Below are positions 18,938-29,628 of a stretch of 64,000 nucleotides of DNA, one piece after another. The translations under genes and the position numbers were made by a program. Below the pieces are notes generated by a model. The model was not told the DNA's origin and made no database searches. It was given only the letters and a program-made list of their open reading frames with translations. The DNA comes from Agarophyton chilense (taxonomy: Eukaryota; Rhodophyta; Florideophyceae; Gracilariales; Gracilariaceae), in NCBI GenBank assembly GCA_030374765.1, contig JARGXX010000086.1, positions 620,001 through 684,000 on the forward strand. Direction: 5' to 3'. How positions within the stretch are numbered: the stretch's first letter is position 1; every line of letters begins with the position of its first letter.

Positions 18938-20272
18938 TTATGCTATCACGCTTGCGTACATCGCTTTAAGTCGTTTGCATGCTTCTTCACAAGCCTCGCG
19001 TGGGGCGAATGCGCTGAGACGAAGATAACCCTCTCCTCCGGGCCCGAAGCCAGCACCCGGAATAGTGACAACTTGTGCCTCCTCCAAGATCTGATTGAAA
19101 ACATCCCAGCTCTTCTTTCCCGGGAAGCGAACCCAAATGTAGGGAGCATCGGTTCCGCCGTAGACGTCAAAACCAAGATCAGCCATAGTAGTTCGTAGCA
19201 AAGCGGCGTTGCCAAGGTAGTAGGCAATAAGATCCTGAATCTCCTTCTTGCCTTCCTCATCCAAACAAGCCAAGCCTCCGTGCTGCGAGATGCTGCTGGC
19301 GCCATTGAAGCAGGTGGTCATGACGCGGTTGAAGTCAGCTCGCACAGGGCTTCCATCGGCAAACGTCAGCTCGTTCGGAACGACCACCCAACCGAGACGC
19401 ACCCCAGTGAAGCCAGCATATTTTGAGAAGGAGTTGACTTCAATGGCAACTTGGCGAGCTCCCTCAATGTCAAAGATGCTGGTGGGAACATTTGGATCGT
19501 TGATAAACGGCGCATACGCAGCGTCATACACAATGATGCTGCCATTTTTGGTTGCGAACTGGACGAGCTTTTTCAATTGCTCGCGAGTGGCGGCGGCTCC
19601 GGTAGGGTTGTTCGGGCTGCAGAAGAAGATGAGATCAGTGCGGGGCACGGTTTCGAGATCCGGGAAGAAGGCGTTGGAGGCGTCACAGCGCATGTAGGCA
19701 ATGCCACCAAACTGCGAGGTGGAGTGGTCGTACAAGGCAGTCTGGCCTTGCATGACGGAGGTGTCAACGTAGACAGGATAGCTTGGATCCTGGACGGCCA
19801 CTGTGGTGTTGGGTCCAAACACTTGCTGGAGGCGCGAGATATCGCACTTGGCTCCGTCTGAAACAAACACCTCCTCGGGTGCGACGGAACCCTGATAGAG
19901 AACAGAGGAGATTTTCTGTCGCAACAAGGGCATGCCCTGCTCTGCACCATAGCCCGAGTAGCCTTGTTGGGTGCCCAGCTTGGAGGCGCCGTCGGTGAGC
20001 CCCTTGCAGATATGCGGGGGAATAGGCATTGTGGTGTCTCCTACACCGAGCGATATGACGTTTGCGTGCGGGTTCTGGGCGAGATAGGCGTTTCTCCTGC
20101 GGCCGATCTCTGGAAAGAGATATCCGGCCTGGAGCTTGGAAAAGTTATCATTGCGCTGCACGGCGGACGCCGACGGCTGCAGGGTGTTACGGGAGCGTAC
20201 ACACACGGAACGGTGGGAGGACGGGTTAAGCGCTGTGCCGGCAAAAGTAGTTGTGAAGTGAACGAAGGCCAT
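18938..20272 (-). CDS. DAPL: LL-diaminopimelate aminotransferase, plastid
   Basis: This 444-residue class I/II PLP aminotransferase converts tetrahydrodipicolinate to LL-2,6-diaminopimelate in one step of lysine synthesis, using glutamate. Family marks are SLGVGDTTMPIPPHI, QGYSGYGAEQGM, FVSDGAKCDISRL, FFCSPNNPTGAA, VYDAAYAPFI and the PLP lysine in NSFSKYAGFTGVRLGW (Lys284). The first 40 residues are Thr/Ser-rich and begin MAFV, resembling red algal plastid transit peptides. Length fits the plant AGD2/DapL group. The ATG at 20272 is the first in frame. The 3' end lies 117 bp from the DRG2 stop, so the two converge. Confidence 0.95.
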   Translation of the reverse strand: MAFVHFTTTFAGTALNPSSHRSVCVRSRNTLQPSASAVQRNDNFSKLQAGYLFPEIGRRRNAYLAQNPHANVISLGVGDTTMPIPPHICKGLTDGASKLGTQQGYSGYGAEQGMPLLRQKISSVLYQGSVAPEEVFVSDGAKCDISRLQQVFGPNTTVAVQDPSYPVYVDTSVMQGQTALYDHSTSQFGGIAYMRCDASNAFFPDLETVPRTDLIFFCSPNNPTGAAATREQLKKLVQFATKNGSIIVYDAAYAPFINDPNVPTSIFDIEGARQVAIEVNSFSKYAGFTGVRLGWVVVPNELTFADGSPVRADFNRVMTTCFNGASSISQHGGLACLDEEGKKEIQDLIAYYLGNAALLRTTMADLGFDVYGGTDAPYIWVRFPGKKSWDVFNQILEEAQVVTIPGAGFGPGGEGYLRLSAFAPREACEEACKRLKAMYASVIA

Positions 20273-21985
20273 CGGGGATGCAAGTTGGGGGCAGCGTGTG
20301 GCAATGAGGCGGATGCGTCAGGCGACGGGTGTGCTAGCGCGCGCGCATGGCTGCGATCACGCATGATGGACGCGAGGCAACGGGCGACGAGCGAGGCGAG
20401 GTAACAAAGCCGGTGGATCGCTTACAGAAGGGGGATTACAGCAGGTGTGGCGCGTAATCACAGCTTACGCAGGAATAGACTGATGATGAGCAATTGGGGA
20501 GGTGCTTTTGTTTGTATGTAATTGCAGGGCTGTTGTACTCAAAGTAAGGCTATTAGTGAGGCAGGTGAGTGATGGTGGAATGGTTTGGAAACTACAGTAG
20601 TTGGGGGAAAAAGGGTTACCCTTCGCGAAAGTAGAATTATTTGTTGGCGAGGGCGAGCAGACGACGGGCAGCAAGGGGGAACCGGGGAGTGGGGCGGGGG
20701 CGCGTGAGCGCGCGATGCACGATTGCATGATGACAGTGCGGGCGGGTGGACGGAAGCGCGCCGCTTGGAGCGCGAAAGAGGCGACAATGGGGGGGGGGGG
20801 GGAAAACACACAAGTGCCTAGCGCGCGACGTGGCGGCAGCAGCGACGCAGACCGGCGGCAGCGCGACGAGACGACAAGCGCGTCGCAATGTGGCATACTC
20901 AGGAGCGTCGAATGGTACGCGGAGGCGCGCGGAAAGCGCGTACTTGCGGGCGGCGGTAAGTCGGCGAGGGAGGGTGGCGGGCGGCACTTGGACGGTGATG
21001 CGCGCTTGGAGGCGCACGACGGGTGGTGCCGTGTGTGTGGTGCGCTGCTTGGTATCATTTTTAAGCCTGGCAGATTACATACCTTCATGCGAGGGGGGGA
21101 GGGGGGGGGGGCGGCGAAAGAGAGCTCGACATGTGTGCGACGTGTGCGCAGCGAGCTGTGCGCGGCATTGCGCGGCGTTTACAGCGAGTAAAACACGCGC
21201 GCAACACGCGCGCGCACGCGTGCCACACGCGCGCCTCACGCATGGCTGTCACACGCGAGGGCGTCTGAATTGCTGAATCGCGTTCGGTAAGCCACGCGCA
21301 CCGTTTACACCATCTGCCACGTCGCCATACCAAGTGCGATAGCCACACAAATCATTCGCAATGCAGAGCATTGCATCTCATCGCGCAGAGCATCGCACCG
21401 CGGCCCGCCACCAACGGTGTCGACAGCGAGACCGTCCGTCACTAGCGGACCCAAGCGCGTACAAGCGTGTGCGGGCGCGTTTTGGGCACTCGCAGACGTG
21501 TCCCGCCGACGCCGAGCACCCCGAGAAATGTGCAGTGCTCGCCGCCACGCGCTCGCAGAGCGCTTGTGCACGAGCACTGGTGCCAAGAGTAGCAGCTCAC
21601 TCGCGCACGTGGCAGACGCGTGCGACGCGGCTGGCGCGTCGTCGTACGGCTGTCCCGCGCTCGCTGTGCACGCGCGCTGGCGAGTCGTGCACAGTCCACG
21701 TGACGTAGCGCGCCCGAATTCGCGCAATTCATGGCGGCTGAGCGCTTTCAAACTGCCACGCTATAAACACGAGTGCCAAGCCGCCTTTGCGCGCGCGCAC
21801 ACGATTGCGTTCGCCGCGTCGACTGCCGCTGCTTCTGCTCGCCTTTCTTTCTGGCCCCCCCCGCCCCGCCTCTATATATATTCCTGCTGCGCTTCCAAGC
21901 GCGCCTCCTCTTCATCTGTTCACTTGCTCAATCTCCCGCTTTCGCCGTCTGCTCTCCCTCTCCCTCTCGTCCGTCACTCCTCACC
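20273..21985. other. GC- and CpG-rich divergent intergenic stretch
   Basis: No gene is supported between DapL and the zinc-finger gene. G runs at 20789-20802 (14) and 21101-21111 (11) are C runs in the DapL leader sense. CGCG-rich sequence fills 21180-21260. TATAAAC at 21762-21768 and TATATATA near 21873-21880, behind a C run, are candidate core promoter elements of the zinc-finger gene. CTACAGTA lies at 20592-20599. Confidence 0.5.
21873..21880 (+). promoter_or_regulatory. Candidate TATA box of the C2H2 gene
   Basis: TATATATA lies about 106 bp upstream of the ATG at 21986, directly after a C-rich tract. A second TATAAAC is at 21762-21768. Spacing to the true transcription start is unknown. 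Confidence 0.4.
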
Positions 21986-23047
21986 ATGGTTGCGCGCTCC
22001 TCCTCCTCCTCGCTGTCGCCCTCCACATCGTCGTCGTCCACCACCACCACCTGCCTCACAAACTCCTCCAATAAGTCCTCCGCCTCCTCTTCCTCCAAAT
22101 CACCCGAAACGCACGTATGCCCCTACCCCACCTGCGCCAAATCCTTCTCCAAAAAGTATAACCTCAAGGCCCACCTCCGACTGCACACCGGCGAGCAGCC
22201 GTTCGAGTGCGATCGTCCTAACTGCAACAAAAAGTTCAAGTGGCGTTCCTCCCTTTCCTCCCACACCGTGTGGCACTCCCGCAAGGACAAGAGCGCCGCC
22301 TCATCCTCCCAGCCGCAGCCGCCGCAGCCGCCGCAGCCGCCGCAGCCGCCACCACCGCCGCACACCACGGTAACAGCCGCCACCTCAGCTGGCGCGCGCG
22401 CCTGCTCCGTCGTGCCCACCGGCGACGCGCCAGCGTGCACGGTGGCGTGCTCCGGCTCAAGAGCTGCAAACCGCAAGCGCCCGCGCGCAGCGTCTGCACG
22501 GCGCGCCGTGTCGGCACTGCGCACCGCGTCGTCCAGCGTGGATCTCAGCAAGCTGCCCAACAGCACCAAACGCTCCAAACCACCCGCAAAGAAGAAGAAG
22601 CTTGCAAACGGCGAGGGGCGCATACAGCGCGTGCAGCATGGTATGCCTCATGTGGTGCTGGAGGAACAGACAGTGCTTGCGGTGCGCGAGCACGAACAGT
22701 GTTATTTGCCGCCGCCGTGCTCGCCGTTGACGGATGCTGCTTCCTTCTTTGACTGCTCGTCGCCTACGGAGTCGGCTGTGGAGTCGCAGCCGCTGCTGCA
22801 GCTGGATGACTTGTCGGAGCATGTTTTCTCGTTGGACGTGAGGCATTCGGACGCGGCGCCGTTGCAGATGAACATTGGTCTTGAGGATGTAGTCAGCATC
22901 ATGGACGACACAGATCATACTGGGTTGTTTTCGGCGTGCGGCGGCGGTAGCTGCGGTGCGTTTGCTGGCCTCGAGACTCGTTTCGGGCCGTTGGACCTGG
23001 ACAACTTGCCGGGCTTTGGCATGAATACAAAGGGTGAGGGATTCTAA
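21986..23047 (+). CDS. Two-finger C2H2 zinc-finger protein, putative transcription factor
   Basis: The ATG at 21986 is in a perfect context (CACCATGG); frames open further upstream but without a better ATG. The 353-residue product has a Ser/Thr-rich start, then two adjacent C2H2 fingers at about residues 45-95 (C-x4-C-x12-H-x3-H in CPYPTC...HLRLH, linker TGEQPF, then CDRPNC...HTVWH). The TGE(R/Q)PF linker is typical of DNA-binding fingers. A Pro/Gln run follows (about 107-125), then a basic patch with KKKK that could be a nuclear signal, and an acidic Ser-rich C-terminus that could activate transcription. The target genes cannot be inferred. Confidence 0.88.
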   Translation: MVARSSSSSLSPSTSSSSTTTTCLTNSSNKSSASSSSKSPETHVCPYPTCAKSFSKKYNLKAHLRLHTGEQPFECDRPNCNKKFKWRSSLSSHTVWHSRKDKSAASSSQPQPPQPPQPPQPPPPPHTTVTAATSAGARACSVVPTGDAPACTVACSGSRAANRKRPRAASARRAVSALRTASSSVDLSKLPNSTKRSKPPAKKKKLANGEGRIQRVQHGMPHVVLEEQTVLAVREHEQCYLPPPCSPLTDAASFFDCSSPTESAVESQPLLQLDDLSEHVFSLDVRHSDAAPLQMNIGLEDVVSIMDDTDHTGLFSACGGGSCGAFAGLETRFGPLDLDNLPGFGMNTKGEGF

Positions 23048-24478
23048 CTACGCATTTGACTCTATATAGTATTTTCTGTGGCAAGTTTTTTCTGTTTTTT
23101 TTTTTTGTTGTTGTTGTTTTATACGATACACGACGACGACGACGACAAGTCGATGGGCGGGCGTGTGCGGTTGATAAGTGGTTGATGTCGGGGGAGGGGA
23201 AAGCTCATAATTTATGATAAGGTTTGAAGCTTGTGCAGTTATATATATATTTTTGTTGGTTTTGTCGCTTGCACTTGGGGCGTTTTGCTTGATTTCGTGT
23301 GTGAAAGATCGTTCACACTTTTTAGTGCGGGTAGAAGAAAAAGTCGCTGGCCGCGGCGCAGTTGCTTTTAGTGTACAATAGGTAAAATTTAAAAGAAGGC
23401 ATAAAGCGTAGGAATGGGAGTTATTTTGCGTGGAAAAGACAAAGCAACTGCGCGGTATGTACGTTGGAGGAGGAGGAGACAAACAGGTGACGCAAACAGC
23501 ACAAGGTGCTTGGCGTCGGGGGCGACGTTGACGTCCGCACGAAACGTGTGGTGGACGACCGACGCCAGCAATGTGCTTGCCTAATGAATGAATCGACGAA
23601 TTTTGAACGGCGACACGTGAGCGACGCGCGTGTCGTGCGGTGAGGGAATGGGGCGGCGCACTCTGACGCGCCGACGGGGGCTTGTGGCTTGTCTGTTGTG
23701 TGCTTGGTGTAAACTGCTTACATACGCTGCTTGCAGTGGTTTGTGTAAATTGCATCGCGAGACGCGCTGCTGTGTGCTGGTGCGCGCGCGGCCATGTAAG
23801 CCGAAGGCGTCAGGTGAAAGTGTACTTTGACATTTTGACTGCCCCCCTCCCATCGTCCTTCCCTCCGCAGTGCTCATGTTTCTCACCTGAGCTTGTGCTT
23901 AAAATTCATTTGCTCCCATTTTTATTTTAATTGGGCACAAAATGCTTTCCGTCAATAATAGTCGCCTTTGAAACGGCGTCAGTTCGCATGAGCGCCCAAT
24001 ACGCGTCAGCACCTCCGGTAGAAACATGCACGCGTTTCTTCAGCCTGTCGCCAACTAATATTAATCAATGCGCCCCGAGCGCCACGTGCCGCTGCGCAGC
24101 CACAGATACAGCCCAACTCAGTTTCATGTTACGTATGTTCTCGACGGCCCGCTTCACGCTTGCCAGCCCCTCACACTCATTCATCATCCCCATTCGGCAA
24201 CCATGGGGCCGCAGCTAGCTAACAACTCTCCTCAAATCCGTTACTCCGGTACCGTTGTACATCCGTGCTGCCTTTTCAGCTGCCTTTTCAGCTCACTCAG
24301 CTCACTCAGCTTCACTACTGCCCTGTTGAATTGTTCAATTCGCTGTGCGCCGCACCCCCTGCGTCGCCATGCACCCGTGCCGATAACTCTTCTCCTGTGC
24401 AATGCTGACATGTGCCACCACTTGACACGTCGCTCACCTGTGTGTACTTAAAAATCTTCTTTTTCAAAATGTGCGGCT
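23048..24478. other. Intergenic stretch before the carotenoid gene
   Basis: No gene is supported. T-rich and GACGAC-type tracts follow the zinc-finger stop. A composite tandem at 24268-24310 has two copies of CTGCCTTTTCAG followed by two copies of CTCACTCAG. Confidence 0.5.
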
Positions 24479-26224
24479 ATGCTCGCCGCACCGTCTCGCG
24501 TTCCGCCGCTCTCATTATGCACGCTACCGAGCCTTTGCTCCTTTCGTACAGCCCCGTTCCTTCTCCGCCAGCAAGCTCTCAATTCGCCACACATGCATCG
24601 CAACACCGCGTTTACCACCGCAAGTCCGCTGCCGTGCAGAGTCTCTTCACAATCGCACCAGTCCAAATGTGCGCTCCGCGTCCTGCGACCGCGCCGCTGC
24701 TTGCGCATGTCCCTGGCCGCTGACGTCTGGAACGTGAACACTGTGCCTCAGACCAACGCAAACGGTAAGAAAATTGCCCTTGTCGGCGCTGGCCTGGCCG
24801 CCTTGATTACTGCTATGGAGCTTGTGGACGCCGGCTGCCACGTTTCTCTGTACGATACCCGCCCGTTTGCTGGCGGCAAAGTGGGTAGCTGGGTTGATCC
24901 CGATGGCAACCACATTGAGATGGGTTTGCATGTGTTTTTCGGCTGCTATTACAACTTGTTTGATGTTATGGCAAAGGTCGGTTCTTTTAAGCACTTGTTA
25001 ATGAAGGAGCACACTCATCAGTTCATCAACAAGGGTGGATTAGTCGGTGAGCTTGATTTTCGAATGGGCACTGTGGGCGCCCCATTTAATGGCCTCAAGG
25101 CGTTTGGCGCAACCTCGCAGCTCGGCTTTGTCGATAAAGTACGAAATGCTCTGGCGCTCGGTAGTTCTGTAATTGTCAGGGGCCTGGTTGACTTTGATGG
25201 CGCCATGAGCGACATCCGTGCCTTGGACAACATCTCCTTCTCGGAGTGGTTCTTGTCCAAGGGTGGAACTCGCGGTTCTATCCAGCGTTTGTGGGATCCT
25301 ATTGCTTATGCTTTGGGATTTATTAACTGCGATAATATGTCTGCCAGGTGCATGCTCACCATATTTCAACTGTTCGCTGCCAGGTCAGAAGCGTCTGTCC
25401 TGAGAATGCTGGAAGGTAGTCCGGACAAGTTTCTCACCGCTCCTATTGTGAGATATATCGAGGAAAGAGGCGCCACTCTCAATTTGCGAACAAAGGTACG
25501 AGAAGTTTTGTACGAAACTGATGAGAAAGGACACACACGGGTAACTGGCCTTGTTGTGGCAAATGGTGTGGAGAACAAAGTAGTGCAAGCGGATTATTAT
25601 GTGGCTGCCTGTGATGTTGCTGGCGCAAAACGTCTCATCCCGGGAGAGTGGAGAGAGCGGTATGACCAATTTAAAAAACTCTACGAATTGGACGCAGTCC
25701 CAGTTGTCACAGTGCAGGTGCGCTTTGATGGCTGGGTGACGGAATTGCAAGACGAACAAAAGCGAATGCGCGTTGGAAACGGGCAAGCCTACGGAATCAA
25801 CAATCTGTTATACTCGGCAGACGCAGATTTTTCGTGTTTCGCAGACCTCGCGCTCACGTCGCCAACAGACTACTACAAGGAAGGCGAAGGCAGTTTGATG
25901 CAAGTGGTTTTGACGCCTGGAGACCCTTATATTACTAAGACAGACAAAGAGATTGTGTCGGCCGTTTTGGAGCAACTGCAAGCTCTGTTCCCTAGCGCGC
26001 GAGACCTCAAGTGCACTTGGAGCTCGGTTGTGAAGCTCGCTGAAAGCTTGTACAGAGAAGAGCCTGGGAAGGACCTTTATCGACCGACGCAAAGAACAGT
26101 CGTGGACAACTTTTTCTTGGCTGGTAGCTATACATATCAAGACTATATTGACTCGATGGAAGGCGCGGTGAAGAGCGGGAAGCTGGCGGCAGCGGCGGTT
26201 CTGGAGACTGTTGCGGCTAACTAG
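24479..26224 (+). CDS. ZDS: Zeta-carotene desaturase, plastid
   Basis: The 581-residue flavoprotein desaturates zeta-carotene through neurosporene toward lycopene in the plastid, passing electrons to plastoquinone. The first 80 or so residues are Ser/Arg-rich and fit a transit peptide. The FAD-binding fold starts [18 protein letters not shown] (the usual GAGLAG is GAGLAA), followed by [15 protein letters not shown]. Typical ZDS blocks are [48 protein letters not shown] and [12 protein letters not shown], and the C-terminal [19 protein letters not shown]. Phytoene desaturase lacks the SKGGTR block. An out-of-frame ATG at 24469 lies 10 bases upstream in good context, so the exact start is open. 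No intron is present. Confidence 0.94.
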   Translation: MLAAPSRVPPLSLCTLPSLCSFRTAPFLLRQQALNSPHMHRNTAFTTASPLPCRVSSQSHQSKCALRVLRPRRCLRMSLAADVWNVNTVPQTNANGKKIALVGAGLAALITAMELVDAGCHVSLYDTRPFAGGKVGSWVDPDGNHIEMGLHVFFGCYYNLFDVMAKVGSFKHLLMKEHTHQFINKGGLVGELDFRMGTVGAPFNGLKAFGATSQLGFVDKVRNALALGSSVIVRGLVDFDGAMSDIRALDNISFSEWFLSKGGTRGSIQRLWDPIAYALGFINCDNMSARCMLTIFQLFAARSEASVLRMLEGSPDKFLTAPIVRYIEERGATLNLRTKVREVLYETDEKGHTRVTGLVVANGVENKVVQADYYVAACDVAGAKRLIPGEWRERYDQFKKLYELDAVPVVTVQVRFDGWVTELQDEQKRMRVGNGQAYGINNLLYSADADFSCFADLALTSPTDYYKEGEGSLMQVVLTPGDPYITKTDKEIVSAVLEQLQALFPSARDLKCTWSSVVKLAESLYREEPGKDLYRPTQRTVVDNFFLAGSYTYQDYIDSMEGAVKSGKLAAAAVLETVAAN

Positions 26225-26735
26225 TGTGTCAGACTAAACTGTTTCACATATGAGATTACATGTGTACGAAGGTACTCTGTAGGATACATGCATAGGTGAT
26301 AGACATACCAATCTTCTGTCGGAGAAAACGCGTTTTAGACTGCGCTCTGAAAGCTCCAATGGCGGGGCCCTGCGGTCTTGAAAAGGCAACGGTTTTTGCT
26401 GAAATTTGCCGCGGTGTTGTGCTCGTTCAACTACCCTCGTTTGCACGCACACGCGGTATGAAATGGAATTTCTACGCCACCTTCACCGCTGTTGAAAACT
26501 TTTCCATGCGCAGTTAACTTTCCACTTGCGTACTTTCCTCTCCATTCTAGACGCATCTCGACTGGCCCAACAGTGCATGCATTGCAAATCCTGCCATCTC
26601 CATCGCCGCGGCTGTCGCAGACTCTTAAACGACGATTCCCGCACCTTGCTCCTCGCGCGCTATTTAACTGCGCACCCGAGCGCCTTCGGTTTGCGAGATT
26701 ACCTCCGTTCCACCTTCATATTTGTCTAGCTCCAA
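26225..26735. other. Intergenic stretch
   Basis: This is the presumed 3' region of ZDS and promoter of the AN1-finger gene. No gene or clear motif is seen. Confidence 0.5.
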
Positions 26736-27641
26736 ATGGAAGTGGATGGTCTGGGCGCGCGCTGTGCGCTACCTTCGTGCCGCACTTTAGACTATCTCCC
26801 ATTCACTTGTTCTTCCTGCTCAAAGCAATTCTGTCAAACTCATGCGCAGCCAACCGACCACTCTTGCACAAACCCACCGGATAAAGAGGTTCCCACCTGT
26901 CCGTTGTGCTCAGCCCCAGTGCCAGTGCCAAACGGCAGCACGCGCGACGCTGCCGTCTCACGTCACATTGAACTTGGTTGTCCCCGTCGCATTCGAAATA
27001 ATCCAAAGTGCATGAAGCTCGATTGCAAGACGAGAGACCCAGTCGCCACCACTTGTCCCTCCTGCAAAAAAGTGTTCTGTCTCGCCCATCGTATCGAAAG
27101 CCAACACGATTGCACTGCGAATCGCCGAACCTCCAACCGCGCACCGAAGCGAACGGCTCGCCCGTCAAATCAAACTCCAAAGCGTTCGTTCTCCTTGCGA
27201 AAACGCCCGGCACAAATACAATTCATTAACACGCCATCCTCCCCCATTGGCGATACTTCGATATCTGTCGAAAATCGAGTAAATGTAGCAGTTTTCTTTC
27301 CAGCTTCAACAGATATCAAACCGCGTTTCATGGTATTTAACAAGAGGAACACCCCTGGGAGAATTATCGACGACCTTCGACGTCGTGTAAAGGAACTGCC
27401 ACAACCGCAGGGAGATCGATATTATCTCTATGCCTACAAAGCCAACGGTAGTGGTGTCAATTTGCTGCCCTACATGACTCCGATAAAGGATATGTCACAC
27501 CTGGTGCAGAATGGTGACTGCTTGATTTTGGAAAATGGCGATTCTGGCTTAGACCAGTCCTGGATAACAGCACTGCACAGCCTTTCAAAGGGTCACCGGT
27601 CTAGGTCTTCAAGGTCGTCAGAGACATGTGCCGTCGCATGA
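26736..27641 (+). CDS. AN1-type zinc-finger protein, Cuz1/ZFAND1-like
   Basis: The 301-residue product has two AN1 fingers at about residues 10-44 and 92-126, each with C-x4-C, C-x2-C-x4-C-x2-H-x5-H-x-C. A basic linker follows, then a beta-rich region from about 185 to 275 that fits the ubiquitin-like domain of Cuz1/ZFAND1. Those proteins bind Cdc48/p97 and the proteasome and help clear stress granules or damaged proteins after arsenite. The size is slightly above yeast Cuz1 (274) and human ZFAND1 (268). The tail is Ser/Arg-rich. The ATG at 26736 is the first in frame. Confidence 0.87.
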   Translation: MEVDGLGARCALPSCRTLDYLPFTCSSCSKQFCQTHAQPTDHSCTNPPDKEVPTCPLCSAPVPVPNGSTRDAAVSRHIELGCPRRIRNNPKCMKLDCKTRDPVATTCPSCKKVFCLAHRIESQHDCTANRRTSNRAPKRTARPSNQTPKRSFSLRKRPAQIQFINTPSSPIGDTSISVENRVNVAVFFPASTDIKPRFMVFNKRNTPGRIIDDLRRRVKELPQPQGDRYYLYAYKANGSGVNLLPYMTPIKDMSHLVQNGDCLILENGDSGLDQSWITALHSLSKGHRSRSSRSSETCAVA

Positions 27642-28705
27642 AGCTCTCGTTAAACTATTGATCGTTGTGACATACGCTTAGTCTTGAGAACCGCTTCGAA
27701 TTTTTGTTGTCCTGCAATCAACTTCGGGGACGTGAAAGAATCTCGAAGTGTTGTCGGAAATGCAGGTTTCAGTCTGCATTGGATACATTTGGCCTAAGTA
27801 GACTTCTTGCTAACTTTACTCCCACACATATAAACCGAGTGCTTCCCGTCGTCATTCGCATTTTCATCTCAATAGTACTTGAAGCGAGCGACATCGCAAT
27901 TTTCCACCTTCTGGTATACTTGTTTTACAGTTTGGGTGAGCTCTAGAGCTCCATTGAAATCGTCCCCTCTTTACACACCCTTTCTGCAAGAGACCTTCGG
28001 CATTTGAATTCAACTTTTAGCCTTGCTGGGGTATGGAGGACAGAAAGACGAGAAAGATGTTGTATGTTCTTCCTTTGGTCCATTATTTGACCAGAATTTT
28101 GATCCTCACGGACAGCACTGAAGTCATCACAGTTTTCATGACCCAAAACGCCTCGAAACAGCCCCGCTCCAGCACTTGCCCCCAAGTCTTACAGGGCGTC
28201 GTAGCAGATTGAAAGAGTGCCACCACACTATGACAACCTTGGCACTGGCAAGTTTTTCAAGTACTTACTTAACGGCATGTCAAAAACGAAAACGCTTCGA
28301 CATTTGTGCGGATTGATTTGAGCAATAATCCGCTTCAAGCTCTGGAAGCACAGCACATGAAATATTGACGTCGAAACCAAAAGAAGCCCAATATTCAGCC
28401 TTCTAAATCGTCCTCAACATTTCCTTCTCGAATAGATCTGGCAGCAGATTGAACGAATTGCTGCGCCGCACAAGTGTCATGAACTCATTTTTGTTACTCG
28501 TCTCTGATTTTATAATCGCTGCTTCAATGAAATCTCCGATCCTTTAAGAACATCGGAAGAGCGCTTGAATTAGTCTACCGATATCGACGCAACGAAATGA
28601 GGCCGAATGCTTCATTTGAGGCTTAACTTGTGCCAACATCGCCAAAACTGGTTCAAATTGGTACCCTTGGAAAATCTGTGTATGTATGATGCAAAATATG
28701 TCTTT

Positions 28706-28730
28706 ATTGGATCACAACATGTGATCCAAT
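28706..28730. repeat. Perfect inverted repeat, 10-bp arms
   Basis: ATTGGATCAC and GTGATCCAAT flank a 5-nt loop (AACAT). It lies 55 bp before a larger hairpin in the same gene-free gap. Confidence 0.7.
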
Positions 28731-28785
28731 GGCCAAACAGCTTTGAGAGACCTGTCACCAGCGTCGCGCCCACACACTTCCAAGA

Positions 28786-28836
28786 GGTCGGTCAAGAGCG
28801 ACAGGGGCTGTGGGTCATTGTCGTTCTTGACCGACC
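28786..28836. repeat. Long hairpin, 18-bp arms
   Basis: GGTCGGTCAAGAGCGACA at 28786-28803 pairs with TGTCGTTCTTGACCGACC at 28819-28836, with one mismatch that would be a G-U pair in RNA, across a 15-nt loop. It could be a small-RNA precursor, a mobile-element end or a transcript-end hairpin. Confidence 0.75.
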
Positions 28837-29416
28837 CCTTTGCGTGTCGCTCGCCTTCTTCTCCGCCCCCCTCTAGATAACGTTTGTTTGGCGTGATCTC
28901 TGAGCAGCTTTGAGCGAATGTATCTTGAGCATGCGAGCGGTAGCAAAGTCGTGCAGTCGCCAATAATGCGAAAAAGCAGTACTCACCACAGCGTCACAGA
29001 TTAGAATAAATGGGAAATCCATCTGGATAAGAAAGAACTGGGGCAGGTTGACACCGCACTGTCGCGTGAGAATTTCCCTTGTCGACTGATCAGACACTCC
29101 TGTGGCCCAGTTTACTCATAACCGCAGATACTTCGAACAAAAAGGCGAGCTCTTTCTATGAGTGACAAGGGAAGTGCCACAACCAATGTCCTTTAAAAAT
29201 TGAAGGAAAGAGTACATGAGGACATGAATACTTCAGTCGTCGGGAATGAAACGCTTCTGCAGTTGGGAACAAGTACGAGACCTGATCCTTTTTTGGCACT
29301 ACTCAAGATCTGGGAGTATGTAGCTCTATGATTCCAGTAGCCGGCTACAGCTTAGCGGGAAGAAGTTATGTAGGTTGAGGGCCTTAATCCAGGACAGCTT
29401 GACTGAGAAACTATCG

Positions 29417-29439
29417 CCTCCGCGTTTCATACGCGGAGG
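29417..29439. repeat. Perfect hairpin, 9-bp arms
   Basis: CCTCCGCGT and ACGCGGAGG flank a TTCAT loop about 190 bp from the m-AAA protease stop codon. Confidence 0.65.
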
Positions 29440-29628
29440 GAGAGGTGTCGCTCCTAACAAACCCCTGGACTAGACATGCGGAAGCGTACCTAAGCTGGTG
29501 TTTGTTTCGACACTTTCCATCGATCCCATCAAACTCTTTCGAATCTTGAAAAATATGTACAGAAGAGAATATACAAGAAGGTATTCCTTATTACTGAAAT
29601 ATGTTCTAAGATTAACGGTACAATGTAT

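Larger units (their letters stand above)
27642..29628. other. Gene-poor 2-kb stretch with hairpins
   Basis: No gene is supported. The stretch holds three near-perfect inverted repeats (28706-28730, 28786-28836, 29417-29439) listed separately. A minus-strand frame ending at 28873 contains GTGAGT and ends upstream in CCACAG, so it could be an unrecognised exon, but no protein family is visible. Confidence 0.45.

Noticed and set aside
20601-21191. 196-codon plus-strand frame in the DapL/C2H2 gap
   Set aside because: Only Gly/Arg/Ala-rich GC-biased sequence, no ATG in good context and no domain.
21417-22373. 318-codon plus-strand frame overlapping the C2H2 gene
   Set aside because: It starts without ATG, is GC-driven low complexity (Pro/Arg/Ser), and the zinc fingers lie in the other frame.
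28873-29097. Minus-strand frame with CCACAG before and GTGAGT inside, like an internal exon
   Set aside because: No neighbouring exon or protein family could be recognised.
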